Shown piece after piece: positions 53,164-62,507 of a stretch of DNA of 64,000 nt. The position numbers were made by a program, and so were the translations under genes. How positions within the stretch are numbered: the stretch's first letter is position 1; each line of letters opens with the position of its first letter. The DNA comes from CBFHWU01 sp965659665 (lineage in GTDB: Bacteria; Bacteroidota; Bacteroidia; Flavobacteriales; Flavobacteriaceae). The notes beneath the pieces were generated by a model, which saw only the letters and a program-made list of their open reading frames with translations, was not told the DNA's origin and made no database searches. The stretch spans positions 1-64,000 of the forward strand of contig CBFHWU010000029.1 in NCBI GenBank assembly GCA_965659665.1. The letters run 5' to 3'.

Positions 53164-53805
53164 TTAGGCTTTTTTGGTTTGGGAAGATTTTTTATTGTTC
53201 GATTCAGAGGTAAGATCACGAACTTTTTCTTGATGCAACGCTCTGTAAAAGGCAGCTCTACTGAGCGGTTCATATTCTGAGGTTTCGCCTAACATTACTA
53301 AATTTTCGTTTTCAGACTTTCGGAAACTATACTGAGCTAATCCTCCAGTACGAGTACATACAGCATGTACTTTGGTTACATATTCGGCAGTAGCCATAAG
53401 TGCAGGCATAGGTCCAAAGGGGTTTCCTTTAAAATCCATATCAAGTCCAGCGACAATAACTCGTACCCCTTTATTGGCTAAGTCATTACATACATTGATA
53501 ATTTCATCATCAAAAAATTGGGCCTCGTCAATTCCGACCACATCGCAGTCATCAGCCAAAAGACGAATATTTGAAGCGGAGGGTACAGAGGTAGATCGAA
53601 TTTGATTATCATCGTGGGACACCACCATGTCATCTTCATAACGATTATCGATTTCAGGTTTAAAAATCTCTACTTTTTGTTTGGCATACCGAGATCGTTT
53701 TAGTCTTCGTATTAACTCCTCAGTTTTTCCTGAAAACATTGAACCACAAATGACTTCAATCCATCCAAATTGTTGATTTCTATTTATGTTGTTTTCAAGA
53801 AACAT
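53164..53805 (-). CDS. tdk: Thymidine kinase
   Basis: The 213-residue protein has the P-loop in CGSMFSGKTEELIRRLKR (about 22-39), the DEAQFF Asp/Glu site, and the lasso region VTKVHAVCTRTGGLAQYS. It phosphorylates thymidine to dTMP. The zinc finger seen in many TK1-type enzymes is partial: VHAVC is present, but the paired cysteines are missing. The divergent gene at 53885 starts 79 nt away. Confidence 0.94.
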   Translation of the reverse strand: MFLENNINRNQQFGWIEVICGSMFSGKTEELIRRLKRSRYAKQKVEIFKPEIDNRYEDDMVVSHDDNQIRSTSVPSASNIRLLADDCDVVGIDEAQFFDDEIINVCNDLANKGVRVIVAGLDMDFKGNPFGPMPALMATAEYVTKVHAVCTRTGGLAQYSFRKSENENLVMLGETSEYEPLSRAAFYRALHQEKVRDLTSESNNKKSSQTKKA

Positions 53806-53853
53806 TTTGTAATTTTATTTTCGTTACATCGTAACAATACGAACAGCAATTAA

Positions 53854-53861
53854 CAAAGGTA
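53854..53861 (-). promoter_or_regulatory. Candidate -7 box of tdk-alr
   Basis: CAAAGGTA on the plus strand is TACCTTTG on the minus strand, matching TAnnTTTG. It lies 48 nt before the tdk ATG. No -33 TTG at the right distance was found. Confidence 0.4.
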
Positions 53862-53884
53862 TAAAATTCCATTTCCTTGAAAGG

Positions 53885-54370
53885 ATGCATCTTAACAATT
53901 TTATGAAAAAAGAACTAGAAAAAGAATTGATGAGTTTAGCGCACAAAGTACTGCGTAGAAAAGATAAAGCAGACACTAAAGAACTAAAAGAACTTGCTTT
54001 AACATTATTTGAAAAATTGAGTCTATTACAATTTGCGGAAACACATAATGAAGATCCCCGCTCTATTTTTAGAGAAACTTCTTCTCCGCCTTTTGCTCCA
54101 CAAGATTCTTTAGAGTCGATACTTGAACAAGTTCCATCAACTCTTGAGTTTGTTGAAAAGCAGCCGAATAATACTACAGAAACTAAAATCATTCAGCAAT
54201 TGTTTGAGGGTCGTCACGAAGACTACCAGCGTGTAATTTCTTTGCTTAAAACCAAATCTAATGCTCAAGAGGCCTTTCTTTTTGTTCAAAAACAAGTAAA
54301 ACCTGATTATCAATGGACCAAGGAATATGAAACGGTTTTTTTGGAATACATAAAAGAATTGTATATTTAG
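53885..54370 (+). CDS. Conserved hypothetical protein
   Basis: The 161-residue soluble protein has a basic helical N-terminus (KELEKELMSLAHKVLRRKDKADTKEL), a Ser/Pro-rich middle and a helical C-terminus (FLFVQKQVKPDYQWTKEYETVF). There is no signal peptide, membrane helix or known motif. The start may be ATG 53885 or ATG 53903. The region is open and codon use is like its neighbours, so it is a real gene. The function is not recognised. Confidence 0.75.
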   Translation: MHLNNFMKKELEKELMSLAHKVLRRKDKADTKELKELALTLFEKLSLLQFAETHNEDPRSIFRETSSPPFAPQDSLESILEQVPSTLEFVEKQPNNTTETKIIQQLFEGRHEDYQRVISLLKTKSNAQEAFLFVQKQVKPDYQWTKEYETVFLEYIKELYI

Positions 54371-54395
54371 CTTTGTTAACCCTAAATTAATTATT

Positions 54396-54755
54396 ATGAA
54401 TGCTCCAAAAATTATTTATTGGATTGTTACCACCTTGTTTTCATTAACGACTTTATTAGCTGTTTCTAAATATTTTACAAAAACAGTTGAAATGCAAAGT
54501 GCTTTCACTGGACTTGGATTTCCGTCTTATATTGTTTTGCCTTTGGGGTTTTTAAAACTATGCGGATTAGGGGTGATTTTATGGAATCGTTGGCCAACAT
54601 TAAGGGAATGGGCTTATGCTGGTTTTGTTTTTAATATTATTTTAGCAATATCTGCTCATCTCTCTATTAATCAATATGATCATTATGGAGCATATGTGGC
54701 TTTAATTTTAATACTATCATCTTATTTTTTTGGAAAAAAAATTTTTAAATCATAA
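54396..54755 (+). CDS. DoxX-like membrane protein
   Basis: The 119-residue protein has four hydrophobic helices (about 6-26, 43-62, 69-90 and 95-113). It carries the DoxX_2 pattern: VSKYFTKTVEMQSAFTGLGFPSYIVLP and the loop WNRWPTLREWAYAG. DoxX-like proteins are small redox- or metabolism-linked membrane proteins; a specific role is unknown. Its end overlaps the rsmI start by about 26 nt. Confidence 0.82.
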   Translation: MNAPKIIYWIVTTLFSLTTLLAVSKYFTKTVEMQSAFTGLGFPSYIVLPLGFLKLCGLGVILWNRWPTLREWAYAGFVFNIILAISAHLSINQYDHYGAYVALILILSSYFFGKKIFKS

Positions 54756-55431
54756 CAATTTTGGAACACTTTATTTGGTTCCAACCCCAATAGGAAACTT
54801 AGAAGACCTCAGTTTTCGAGCCGTACGTGTTCTGAATGAAGTAAGTCTTATACTCGCTGAAAATACTCGAACTAGTGGCAAACTATTAAAGCATTATCGT
54901 ATAGATACCCCATTGCGTGCACATCATCAACACAACGAACACAGGGAAATTGATCGAGTGATTAAAGTACTTCATCAAGGAAAAACCGTGGCAATGATCT
55001 CCGATGCAGGAACACCTGGAATTTCGGATCCTGGTTTTTTGTTAGTTCGTGCTTGCATCGCTTCACATATACCTGTAGTATCCCTTCCAGGAGCTACTGC
55101 TTTTGTTCCAGCAATTGTACAGAGTGGGTTGCCTTGTGATCGTTTTATTTTTGAAGGATTCCTCCCCCACAAAAAAGGACGAAAAACACGCTTAGAGCAA
55201 CTTGAAAAGGAATCTCGCACAATGGTATTTTATGAATCTCCTCATCGGTTGGTAAAAACATTAAGTCAATTTTGCGAAACTTTTGGTCAAGATAGACTCG
55301 CAAGTGTTTCTCGTGAATTGACCAAATTGTTTGAAGAAACGCGAAGAGGAACACTATCGCAGTTAACTTTACATTTCAGCGAAAATAGCCCTAAGGGTGA
55401 AATTGTTATTGTCGTTAGTGGATTTAGTTGA
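54730..55431 (+). CDS. rsmI: 16S rRNA 2'-O-methyltransferase RsmI
   Basis: The 233-residue protein has LYLVPTPIGNLEDLSFRAV, SDAGTPGISDPGFLLVR, LPGATAFVPAIVQSGLP and FYESPHRL, the full RsmI/tetrapyrrole-methylase signature. It methylates C1402 of 16S rRNA. No ATG precedes the conserved N-terminus. TTG 54730, inside the DoxX gene, is the only reasonable start, giving a short extra leader peptide (EKKFLNHNNFG) before LYLVPT. recJ starts 1 nt after its stop. Confidence 0.93.
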   Translation: MEKKFLNHNNFGTLYLVPTPIGNLEDLSFRAVRVLNEVSLILAENTRTSGKLLKHYRIDTPLRAHHQHNEHREIDRVIKVLHQGKTVAMISDAGTPGISDPGFLLVRACIASHIPVVSLPGATAFVPAIVQSGLPCDRFIFEGFLPHKKGRKTRLEQLEKESRTMVFYESPHRLVKTLSQFCETFGQDRLASVSRELTKLFEETRRGTLSQLTLHFSENSPKGEIVIVVSGFS

Positions 55432-55432
55432 T

Positions 55433-57118
55433 ATGAAGTGGAAGTTTAAAGAGGAACCCAATAAAGAGGAGGTATTTGCTTTAGCTAAAGCTTTGCAAAT
55501 TCCTCAATCTAATGCCTCATTGTTGGTTCAACGCAAGATTACAACATACGATCAGGCCAAAGCATTTTTTAGACCTCAGCTTTCTGATCTACATGATCCC
55601 TTCCTGATGCTTGATATGGATATCGCCGTAGCTCGCATACGACAAGCTATTTCATCACATGAGCCTGTTATGGTGTTTGGCGATTATGATGTGGATGGAA
55701 CGACTGCCGTGAGTCTTGTTACTCATTTTTTAGAAGCACAGCAACTAAAACCAATCCCTTACATTCCTGATCGATACGAGGAGGGTTATGGTCTTTCGTT
55801 CAAAGGAATTGATCATGCAGCAACAATGGGAATAACATTGATCATTGCGCTTGATTGTGGTATCAAGGCAATTACCCAGGTTGCTTATGCCAAAGACAAC
55901 GGTATTGAAATTATTATTTGTGATCATCACAAGCCAGGAACCCACCTTCCTGAAGCATTAGCTATATTGAATCCTAAGAGAATAGATTGTAGTTACCCTT
56001 TCAAAGATCTGTGTGGTTGCGGAGTAGGATTTAAACTTATTCAGGCACTATCATTCCGTCAACACTTACCTATAAATGAATTATTACCTTATTTAGATTT
56101 AGTGGTTACTGCTATCGCAGCAGATATTGTATCAATTACAGGAGAAAATAGAATTTTAGCCTATTACGGCTTACAAGTATTGAATGAATCACCACGAGCG
56201 GGATTAAAAGCGTTGATGTATTCCATAAAAAGAAAGAAATTGAATATCACCGATGTGGTTTTTGTGATTGCTCCTCGAATTAATGCAGCGGGCCGTATTA
56301 AACATGGTGGGTATGCTGTCGAACTATTATTGAGTAAAAACCTAACCGAAGCCGAATTAAAGGCAAAGGAAATAGAGGGGTTTAACATTAAACGCAGAGA
56401 GCTTGATCAAAATATCACAGAACAAGCCTTAGAGCAAATCATTACCAATGAGGAGCAAGAAAATGCAAGTACAGTTGTTTTTGACGCTTGTTGGCATAAG
56501 GGAGTTATAGGAATTGTTGCCTCGCGACTTATGGAAACCTATTACCGGCCTACGTTGGTATTTACAAAATCAGGAGAGGTATTAGCTGCATCTGCTCGAT
56601 CAGTTAAAGGGTTTGATCTGTATAAGGCTTTGGAAGCTTGTCAAGCCCATATACTACAGTTTGGAGGACATCAATACGCTGCAGGATTAACGCTTCGTCT
56701 TGACCAATATGATGGGTTTAAAAAAGCTTTTGAAGCAGAGGTTAGACATACGATGCCTGAACATTTGAAAACACGATCTGTCTTAATTGATCAACAACTT
56801 GATTTAAAAGAGATCACCCCAAAGTTTTTTAGAATCATAAAACAAATGGCTCCTTTTGGTCCTGGTAATATGCGTCCTGTATTTATGGCTAAGCAGGTGG
56901 TTGATTCCGGTTATTCCAAAAATGTGGGAACTGACGACTCACATTTGAAGGCCTCTTTGAAACAAGCAAATAGTAAAGTTTTTGGAGCGATTGGATTTGG
57001 ACTTGGAACTCAACTCTCTATGCTAAAAGCCCAAACCGTTGACATTGCTTTTGATCTTGAAGAAAATGAATGGAATAATCAAGTAAATATTCAACTTCGT
57101 TTAAAGGACATCAAATAA
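55433..57118 (+). CDS. recJ: Single-stranded-DNA-specific exonuclease RecJ
   Basis: The 561-residue protein from ATG 55433 starts one base after the rsmI stop. Upstream in-frame codons lie inside rsmI and are not used. It has the DHH phosphoesterase motifs (FGDYDVDGTTAVSLV, IICDHHKPG), DHHA1 elements (IAPRINAAGRIKHGG, SARSVKGFDLYKAL, FGGHQYAAGL) and the OB-like tail. It degrades 5' ends of ssDNA in recombination and repair. It is slightly short of the E. coli length but complete. Confidence 0.95.
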   Translation: MKWKFKEEPNKEEVFALAKALQIPQSNASLLVQRKITTYDQAKAFFRPQLSDLHDPFLMLDMDIAVARIRQAISSHEPVMVFGDYDVDGTTAVSLVTHFLEAQQLKPIPYIPDRYEEGYGLSFKGIDHAATMGITLIIALDCGIKAITQVAYAKDNGIEIIICDHHKPGTHLPEALAILNPKRIDCSYPFKDLCGCGVGFKLIQALSFRQHLPINELLPYLDLVVTAIAADIVSITGENRILAYYGLQVLNESPRAGLKALMYSIKRKKLNITDVVFVIAPRINAAGRIKHGGYAVELLLSKNLTEAELKAKEIEGFNIKRRELDQNITEQALEQIITNEEQENASTVVFDACWHKGVIGIVASRLMETYYRPTLVFTKSGEVLAASARSVKGFDLYKALEACQAHILQFGGHQYAAGLTLRLDQYDGFKKAFEAEVRHTMPEHLKTRSVLIDQQLDLKEITPKFFRIIKQMAPFGPGNMRPVFMAKQVVDSGYSKNVGTDDSHLKASLKQANSKVFGAIGFGLGTQLSMLKAQTVDIAFDLEENEWNNQVNIQLRLKDIK

Positions 57119-57147
57119 AAAAACCCTCGCATTGCGAAGGTTTTTTT
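57117..57147. terminator. Hairpin terminator between recJ and the TonB receptor gene
   Basis: A-run, CCCTCGC, ATT, GCGAAGG, then a T-run: a GC-rich 7-bp stem with one mismatch, continued by A-T pairing on both sides. It lies at the convergence of recJ and the minus-strand receptor gene and can act in both directions. Confidence 0.75.
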
Positions 57148-57168
57148 AAAAAAAAGGTTTAAAGTATT

Positions 57169-59544
57169 TTAGAACATATACTTTAAGCTAACATTGAATG
57201 ATCTTGGATTACCGTAGTAATAACCATATTGTTGTAAGGCAGAGAAGTACTCTTCGTCTAATACATTATAAACGTTTACGCGCAATAGCATATCGTTAGA
57301 TCCAGCATTAAACTTGTAGGTCATACCAAAATCCATAAGACCATATGAATCAAGTTTTTCCCCTTCATAACTTGTATTATCAATAGAAGCTCGAATTACA
57401 TTGTTTACATTGATGTGACCATAGTGATCATCGTAAAAATTATATCTAAGGTCTAAAGAAAGCTGATCATTCATACTATAATCCATGCTTACTCCAAAAG
57501 AAGTTTGAGGAGCTCTCCCAACTTTAACTTCATTAATTTCTAAACTTCCACTTTCATCTAAACCAGTAACATCATTGGTGAGGCGGTAAGGAGTTTCCCC
57601 TTCGTAATTCCAGTTCCCCAATGAGGCAATTGCAGAGACAAAAAAGTCATTATTCACTTTGTAATCAACTTGTGCTTCGATTCCAGTGTGTACCTGAGTC
57701 ACGTCAAATAGTCTGTAAAATAAATCCTCATCTGCTGCATTTTGAGTTGAAAAAGCAACGTATCGGTTACCCCAGTTGGTGTAGTACCCATCAAGCATAA
57801 CTCTTACATCATTATTTTCAAAACGATAACCAGCCTCAAAACCTAGAATTTCTTCGTTATCAACATCACCATCATTGATCCATGAGTTACTGTAACGAGA
57901 ATCATCAATCAAACTTTCGAAGTAAGGCTGTCTTGAGTAGAAACCAGCATTAGCAAAAATTTGATGCTCATCGGCTAATTTGAATGACAAACCTCCTTTT
58001 AAGTTATACCCTGTTTTGTGAATTTTTGTTGATTTGCCCATTCCATCACCATATCCTTCATGTCTTCCAGTTCTTTGATAGTTTTTACCCGAGTAAGCAC
58101 CTTGAACAAAAGCGGTGAAGTTATCCGTTGCATATTCCATTTGAGCAAATCCACCGAAATAATTAATGGTTTCAGAGTAATCACGATCGTATCTTTGATC
58201 TTCATCAGCATAATTACCAAAGAAAGCGGCCCACGGATCAGCAGGGTAGCTTTTCGTTATTGTGTAACCATCTGGTCGGTCTCCCATGCGGTAGTTGTCC
58301 GTATATCCATTAAGACCGTAAAAGTTAACAATTTGTCTAAAATGAGTTCCAGTATAGGTTCTGACATCGTAACCAATATTGAAAGTAAGTGGACCTCCGT
58401 TATCAAACTTAAGGTTAGAAATAGCGCCGTACCAGTCGTGAATATTCATAGAAGCTCTTCTTAAATAAAAACCACCATAACCCCCGTAACCGCTACTATC
58501 TGAATCAAGGATATTTCTATCTTCAATGCCTTCGAAGTCGATTTCTCTATTGTCTAATCTAATTCTTCCGTTACCTACTCCTCCGGTTCCACCACCGCGA
58601 CCCCATGAGCCGTAAAGTACCGTTGATAAGTCATAGTCTTCATCAATGTTCCAATCCCAAGTTAAGTTAGCAACAGGCTTATGATAGAAATTTCTTCTTT
58701 CAGAATGCTCTTCTCCTTGGTAAACACCTCCATTAGAGTTAGCATCTTTGCCATACTCATCGAAATAACTCAAAGACTGAGAAAATGCTTGATGATGCCA
58801 CTGTGGTGCACCCGTAAACATTAGGTTAAAGTTATGCGAACTGTTAGGTCTGAAACCTAAAGAGAAAAAATAAATTTGTCCTTGTGCTTTCGTGGACTTT
58901 GACCATTTTCTAGCACCTTGCCAATGATCAATCATCATGGAGAAAGATAAGCCACTATCGCTTATTCCAGTATTGTACCCAAGTGAAGTTTTGAAATATT
59001 CGTTTGATCCCACAACTTGTCTTAAGAATCCACCTCTTTTAGATTCCGTCGTTTTAGTAACAATATTGATAGTTCCACCTACTGAGGAGATCGCAAGTTT
59101 TGAAGAACCAAGACCCCTTTGTACTTGAACAGTTTGAGCTACATCAGCCATACCTGACCAATTTGACCAGTATACTAACCCATCTTCAACAGAGTTGATC
59201 GGTTGTCCGTTTAATAGAAGTGCAGTGTTGGCTTGATTAAAACCACGAGTAAAAACCTCAGCTTCACCGAAACCTCCAGCAGTACTTGCAACATAAATAC
59301 CTGGAACCATCTTTAAAGTTTCAGCAAACTCGACATTTCCTGTACCTCTAAGTTCAAAATCCTCTGCTGTAAGTGTTGAAGCAGCAGAGGGAGTTTTCCT
59401 GTCTTCGGCAAGGTCAATAAAACCGCTACCTACAACAACAACCTCTTGAAGATCAACAGAAAGAAGAGAATCTTTAGGTTGCTCTTGTGCATAAGATGTT
59501 ACCGCAAAAAGTGCAACAAATACAATAATAATTAAATTTTTCAT
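57169..59544 (-). CDS. TonB-dependent outer-membrane receptor
   Basis: The 791-residue protein has a signal peptide (cleavage near TSYAQ), a TonB-box-like LQEVVVVG (about 31-38) and a plug domain (about 50-160: LKMVPGIYVASTAGGFGEAEVFTRGFN, GGTINIVT). A beta-barrel with alternating aromatic residues follows, ending in aromatic KYMF, as expected for BAM insertion. It lacks the N-terminal carboxypeptidase-like domain found in SusC and many Bacteroidota receptors, and no SusD gene follows. The substrate (metal chelate, vitamin or other) is unknown. A gene-free stretch of 89 nt lies upstream. Confidence 0.93.
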   Translation of the reverse strand: MKNLIIIVFVALFAVTSYAQEQPKDSLLSVDLQEVVVVGSGFIDLAEDRKTPSAASTLTAEDFELRGTGNVEFAETLKMVPGIYVASTAGGFGEAEVFTRGFNQANTALLLNGQPINSVEDGLVYWSNWSGMADVAQTVQVQRGLGSSKLAISSVGGTINIVTKTTESKRGGFLRQVVGSNEYFKTSLGYNTGISDSGLSFSMMIDHWQGARKWSKSTKAQGQIYFFSLGFRPNSSHNFNLMFTGAPQWHHQAFSQSLSYFDEYGKDANSNGGVYQGEEHSERRNFYHKPVANLTWDWNIDEDYDLSTVLYGSWGRGGGTGGVGNGRIRLDNREIDFEGIEDRNILDSDSSGYGGYGGFYLRRASMNIHDWYGAISNLKFDNGGPLTFNIGYDVRTYTGTHFRQIVNFYGLNGYTDNYRMGDRPDGYTITKSYPADPWAAFFGNYADEDQRYDRDYSETINYFGGFAQMEYATDNFTAFVQGAYSGKNYQRTGRHEGYGDGMGKSTKIHKTGYNLKGGLSFKLADEHQIFANAGFYSRQPYFESLIDDSRYSNSWINDGDVDNEEILGFEAGYRFENNDVRVMLDGYYTNWGNRYVAFSTQNAADEDLFYRLFDVTQVHTGIEAQVDYKVNNDFFVSAIASLGNWNYEGETPYRLTNDVTGLDESGSLEINEVKVGRAPQTSFGVSMDYSMNDQLSLDLRYNFYDDHYGHINVNNVIRASIDNTSYEGEKLDSYGLMDFGMTYKFNAGSNDMLLRVNVYNVLDEEYFSALQQYGYYYGNPRSFNVSLKYMF

Positions 59545-59633
59545 GTGTAATGTTAATGATTAAATTTTTTACGAAATTATAATAAAAAATTATAGTAAAT
59601 AATTTTATTTATTAAGATAAAATTAACATTTCA

Positions 59634-61265
59634 TCATTTTTGTTTATAGCGCCTTAGAAGTAGATCAGTTGAACTATCATGATTTGATTTTTTATTTAGT
59701 TTCCATTCCTGCAAAATACTTGAGGCTAATTGTTTTCCAAGCTCCACTCCCCATTGGTCATAACTAAAAATATTCCAAATAACACCCTCTACAAAAATTT
59801 TGTGTTCATACATGGCAATAAGACTTCCTAAAGATTGGGGAGTTAATTTTTCAATCAAAAACGTGGTCGTAGGCTTATTGCCTTCAAAGACTTTGAAGGG
59901 AATTAAAGCTTCATTGACGGATCCTTTTTTTTGCATTTCACTACGTATTTCAGCTTCAGATTTGCCTTGCATTAAGGCTTCAGTTTGCGCAAAAAAATTA
60001 GCCATTAACTTGTCGTGATGATCCTGATTTCCGTGTAAAGAATGTTTAAATCCTATAAAATGAGCAGGAATTCGTTTGGTTCCTTGATGGATTAATTGAA
60101 AAAAAGCGTGTTGCGCATTAGTTCCTGGCTCTCCCCAGATGATATTTCCGGTTTGGTAACCGACTCGTTTTCCATTTCGATCTACACTTTTTCCATTACT
60201 TTCCATTATTCCTTGCTGTAGATAGGCTGCAAAGCGGTGTAAATATTGGGTGTAAGGAATAATGGCTTCACTTTCGGCCCCATAAAAATTATTGTACCAT
60301 ATGGAAAGTAGAGCTAAAATCACGGGAATGTTTTTTTCAAAAGAAGATTCTTTAAAGTGCATATCCATTTCGTAGGCCCCATGTAATAGTGATTCAAAAT
60401 GATCGGGTCCAACGGCTAAAGCTATTGATAAACCTACAGCACTCCACAATGAAAAACGTCCTCCTACCCAATCGTTCATGGGAAATACATTATTTGGATC
60501 AATGCCAAAAGCATCAATTTTTTCAAGATTTGTAGAAACCGCTACAAAGTGTTTGTCAACGGCTTGAACCCCCAATTGGTCTACCAACCACTTTTTGGCG
60601 GTTGTTGCGTTGGACAAGGTTTCTTGAGTGGTAAAAGTTTTAGATACAATGACAAATAAAGTGGTTTCTGGATTTACTTTTTTAAGCACTTCCATGACAT
60701 GATCCCCATCGACATTTGAGATGTAGTGAAGCCCAAGATGATTTCGATAGTACCCCAATGCCTCGGTTACCATAGCAGGACCTAAATCAGAGCCACCAAT
60801 GCCAATATTGACCACGTCTGTGAACGATTTTCCCGAAACGCCTTTTGTAGTTCCTGAAATGATATTTTGTGCAAAACGTTTTATATGTGCCTTCACTTCG
60901 TGAACAGAGGAAACGATATCTTTTTCATCGACCAATATTTTGGATGATTTGGGTGTTCGAAGAGCCGTGTGTAATACTGATCTTTTTTCATTTTGATTAA
61001 TGGGGCTGCCACTGAAATAATCGTTGATGGCTTGTTTCAGCTCACATTCTTGGGCTAAATCAATAAGTAGCTGAACAGTAGTTGAGTTAATGTTATTTTT
61101 GGAATAGTCAACATAAAAATCATTCCAGCTCAATGAAAATTCTGAGGATCGACCAGGGTTTTTTTTAAATAATGCTTGAAGAGTTTGAGTGGAGAATTCA
61201 TGATAGTGATCGACTAGTTTTTTCCAATTTTTAGTCTGAGTTGGGTTGTGGTTGGGTAGTGACAT
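59634..61265 (-). CDS. pgi: Glucose-6-phosphate isomerase
   Basis: The 543-residue protein has the conserved blocks NIGIGGSDLGPAMV, VVSKTFTTQETLSNA, GVDL-like IDAFGIDPNNVFPMNDWVGGRFSLWS, WGEPGTNAQHAFFQLIHQGTK and the C-terminal DQWGVELGKQLA. It interconverts glucose-6-phosphate and fructose-6-phosphate and so feeds both glycolysis and nucleotide-sugar synthesis for the polysaccharide locus. It starts 6 nt after the M23 lipoprotein gene on the same strand. Confidence 0.97.
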   Translation of the reverse strand: MSLPNHNPTQTKNWKKLVDHYHEFSTQTLQALFKKNPGRSSEFSLSWNDFYVDYSKNNINSTTVQLLIDLAQECELKQAINDYFSGSPINQNEKRSVLHTALRTPKSSKILVDEKDIVSSVHEVKAHIKRFAQNIISGTTKGVSGKSFTDVVNIGIGGSDLGPAMVTEALGYYRNHLGLHYISNVDGDHVMEVLKKVNPETTLFVIVSKTFTTQETLSNATTAKKWLVDQLGVQAVDKHFVAVSTNLEKIDAFGIDPNNVFPMNDWVGGRFSLWSAVGLSIALAVGPDHFESLLHGAYEMDMHFKESSFEKNIPVILALLSIWYNNFYGAESEAIIPYTQYLHRFAAYLQQGIMESNGKSVDRNGKRVGYQTGNIIWGEPGTNAQHAFFQLIHQGTKRIPAHFIGFKHSLHGNQDHHDKLMANFFAQTEALMQGKSEAEIRSEMQKKGSVNEALIPFKVFEGNKPTTTFLIEKLTPQSLGSLIAMYEHKIFVEGVIWNIFSYDQWGVELGKQLASSILQEWKLNKKSNHDSSTDLLLRRYKQK

Positions 61266-61271
61266 TTTATG

Positions 61272-62507
61272 TTAGTTATTTTTTTCGGATTCAAAGGGTA
61301 TACAATCGAGTTGTTTTTTCCAAGGGGTCATATAATTCAAATATTGAATTTTCAGGCTATCATCAATAGGTTTAGCTTCGGGTAGTTTTTGTCGAAAAGG
61401 ATCAACTTGCAATCCGTTCTTCCAAAAACGATAGCACACATGAGGGCCAGAGGTGTTTCCTGTAAGACCAACGGTACCAATGTACTCACCTTGTTCAACG
61501 AATTGTCCCACTTTAACGCCTCTTTTTTTCATGTGTAAGTATTGGGTTTGATAGGTTCCATTATGTCGGATTGTGACATAATTTCCATTACCTCTAGTAT
61601 AGCTGGATTTCACAACTGTTCCGTTGGCAGTAGCACGAATAGGTGTACCTACAGGAGCAGCAAAATCAGTTCCATAATGGGGTTTTACACGCCCATAATA
61701 GGCAATTTTTCTTCTTTTATTGTATCTCGACGATATTCTAGAAAACTGAACGGGAGATTGTAGAAAAGCGCGTCTAAGATTTTTCCCATTTTCATCAAAA
61801 TATTCGGAAATTCCACGAATGGAGTCTGATTCAAATTCAATGGCGTAGTACGGATTCCCACGGTGTTCAAAGTAAGCGGCATGAATACGATTGTGCCCCA
61901 CAAAAATAGAGTCGTCAACAAATTTTTGGGTATAAATCACCTTGAATCGATCTCCTTTTTCTAGTCGAAAGAAATCTATACTCCATGCGTATAGGTCAGA
62001 TAAATCATAACCAATTAGCTGATTTAGTCCTTGGTCTTGGAGAGTTTTTGATAATGAACTCTCAATAATTCCACTGGCTTCAAATTCCAATAAACGAACT
62101 TTTTTTTGACCTTTTGATGCCCATAAAGAATCCTTCAAAGCAACGATTACATAATCAATGGCAGAGGGTTGATATATAAAGAATTCAGGTTCTTGAAGAG
62201 AATCTTTAGATATTAAAAAAGTGAAAGGGTTACCAATTTGAATTTTTCTAAAATTAAAAGTCTTTTTAGCCACTTCGTTAATAGCGTAAATCTTGGGATA
62301 TGAAAGTCCATTTTTTTCTAAGATTTGACCAAAACTATTCCCTCGTTGAACGGTATCACGAACTACGTGATAATTATTTAGTTGAAATCCAAATTCTTCA
62401 ATAATTATGGGTTCTGGTTCTTGAAAATCAATTTCTTTTTGCCTATTGTTTTGGCAGGAACAAAGGACAAATAAAAGAAATGAAAGGCAAAAAAAAGGAT
62501 TAGTCAT
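61272..62507 (-). CDS. M23 peptidase lipoprotein with Cys-containing metal motif
   Basis: The 411-residue protein from ATG 62507 has a lipoprotein signal (VLCSC, Cys18). The N-terminal half has two LysM/OapA-like regions (VVRDTVQRGNSFGQILEKNGL, ASGIIESSLSKTL). The C-terminal M23 domain (about 275-400) has HYGTDFAAP as H-x3-D. The second motif is GPHVCYRF, so the last H of H-x-H is Cys. Cys may still bind zinc, and the variant is common to this Bacteroidota subfamily as I recall. It should cut peptidoglycan cross-links during growth. Its start overlaps the DUF3108 gene by 8 nt; pgi follows after 6 nt. Confidence 0.9.
   Translation of the reverse strand: MTNPFFCLSFLLFVLCSCQNNRQKEIDFQEPEPIIIEEFGFQLNNYHVVRDTVQRGNSFGQILEKNGLSYPKIYAINEVAKKTFNFRKIQIGNPFTFLISKDSLQEPEFFIYQPSAIDYVIVALKDSLWASKGQKKVRLLEFEASGIIESSLSKTLQDQGLNQLIGYDLSDLYAWSIDFFRLEKGDRFKVIYTQKFVDDSIFVGHNRIHAAYFEHRGNPYYAIEFESDSIRGISEYFDENGKNLRRAFLQSPVQFSRISSRYNKRRKIAYYGRVKPHYGTDFAAPVGTPIRATANGTVVKSSYTRGNGNYVTIRHNGTYQTQYLHMKKRGVKVGQFVEQGEYIGTVGLTGNTSGPHVCYRFWKNGLQVDPFRQKLPEAKPIDDSLKIQYLNYMTPWKKQLDCIPFESEKNN

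Noticed and set aside
53163..53273. Longer alanine racemase starting inside tdk
   Set aside because: The extra 37 residues overlap tdk, are basic and unlike any racemase; ATG 53162 directly follows the tdk stop and fits the family N-terminus.
55397..55432. Longer RecJ start inside rsmI
   Set aside because: The added residues come from another frame of rsmI; ATG 55433 fits family length and spacing.
58060..58464. Plus-strand ORF of 134 residues opposite the TonB receptor
   Set aside because: Lies fully inside a well-supported receptor gene, Ser/Val/Ile-rich shadow frame without signals.
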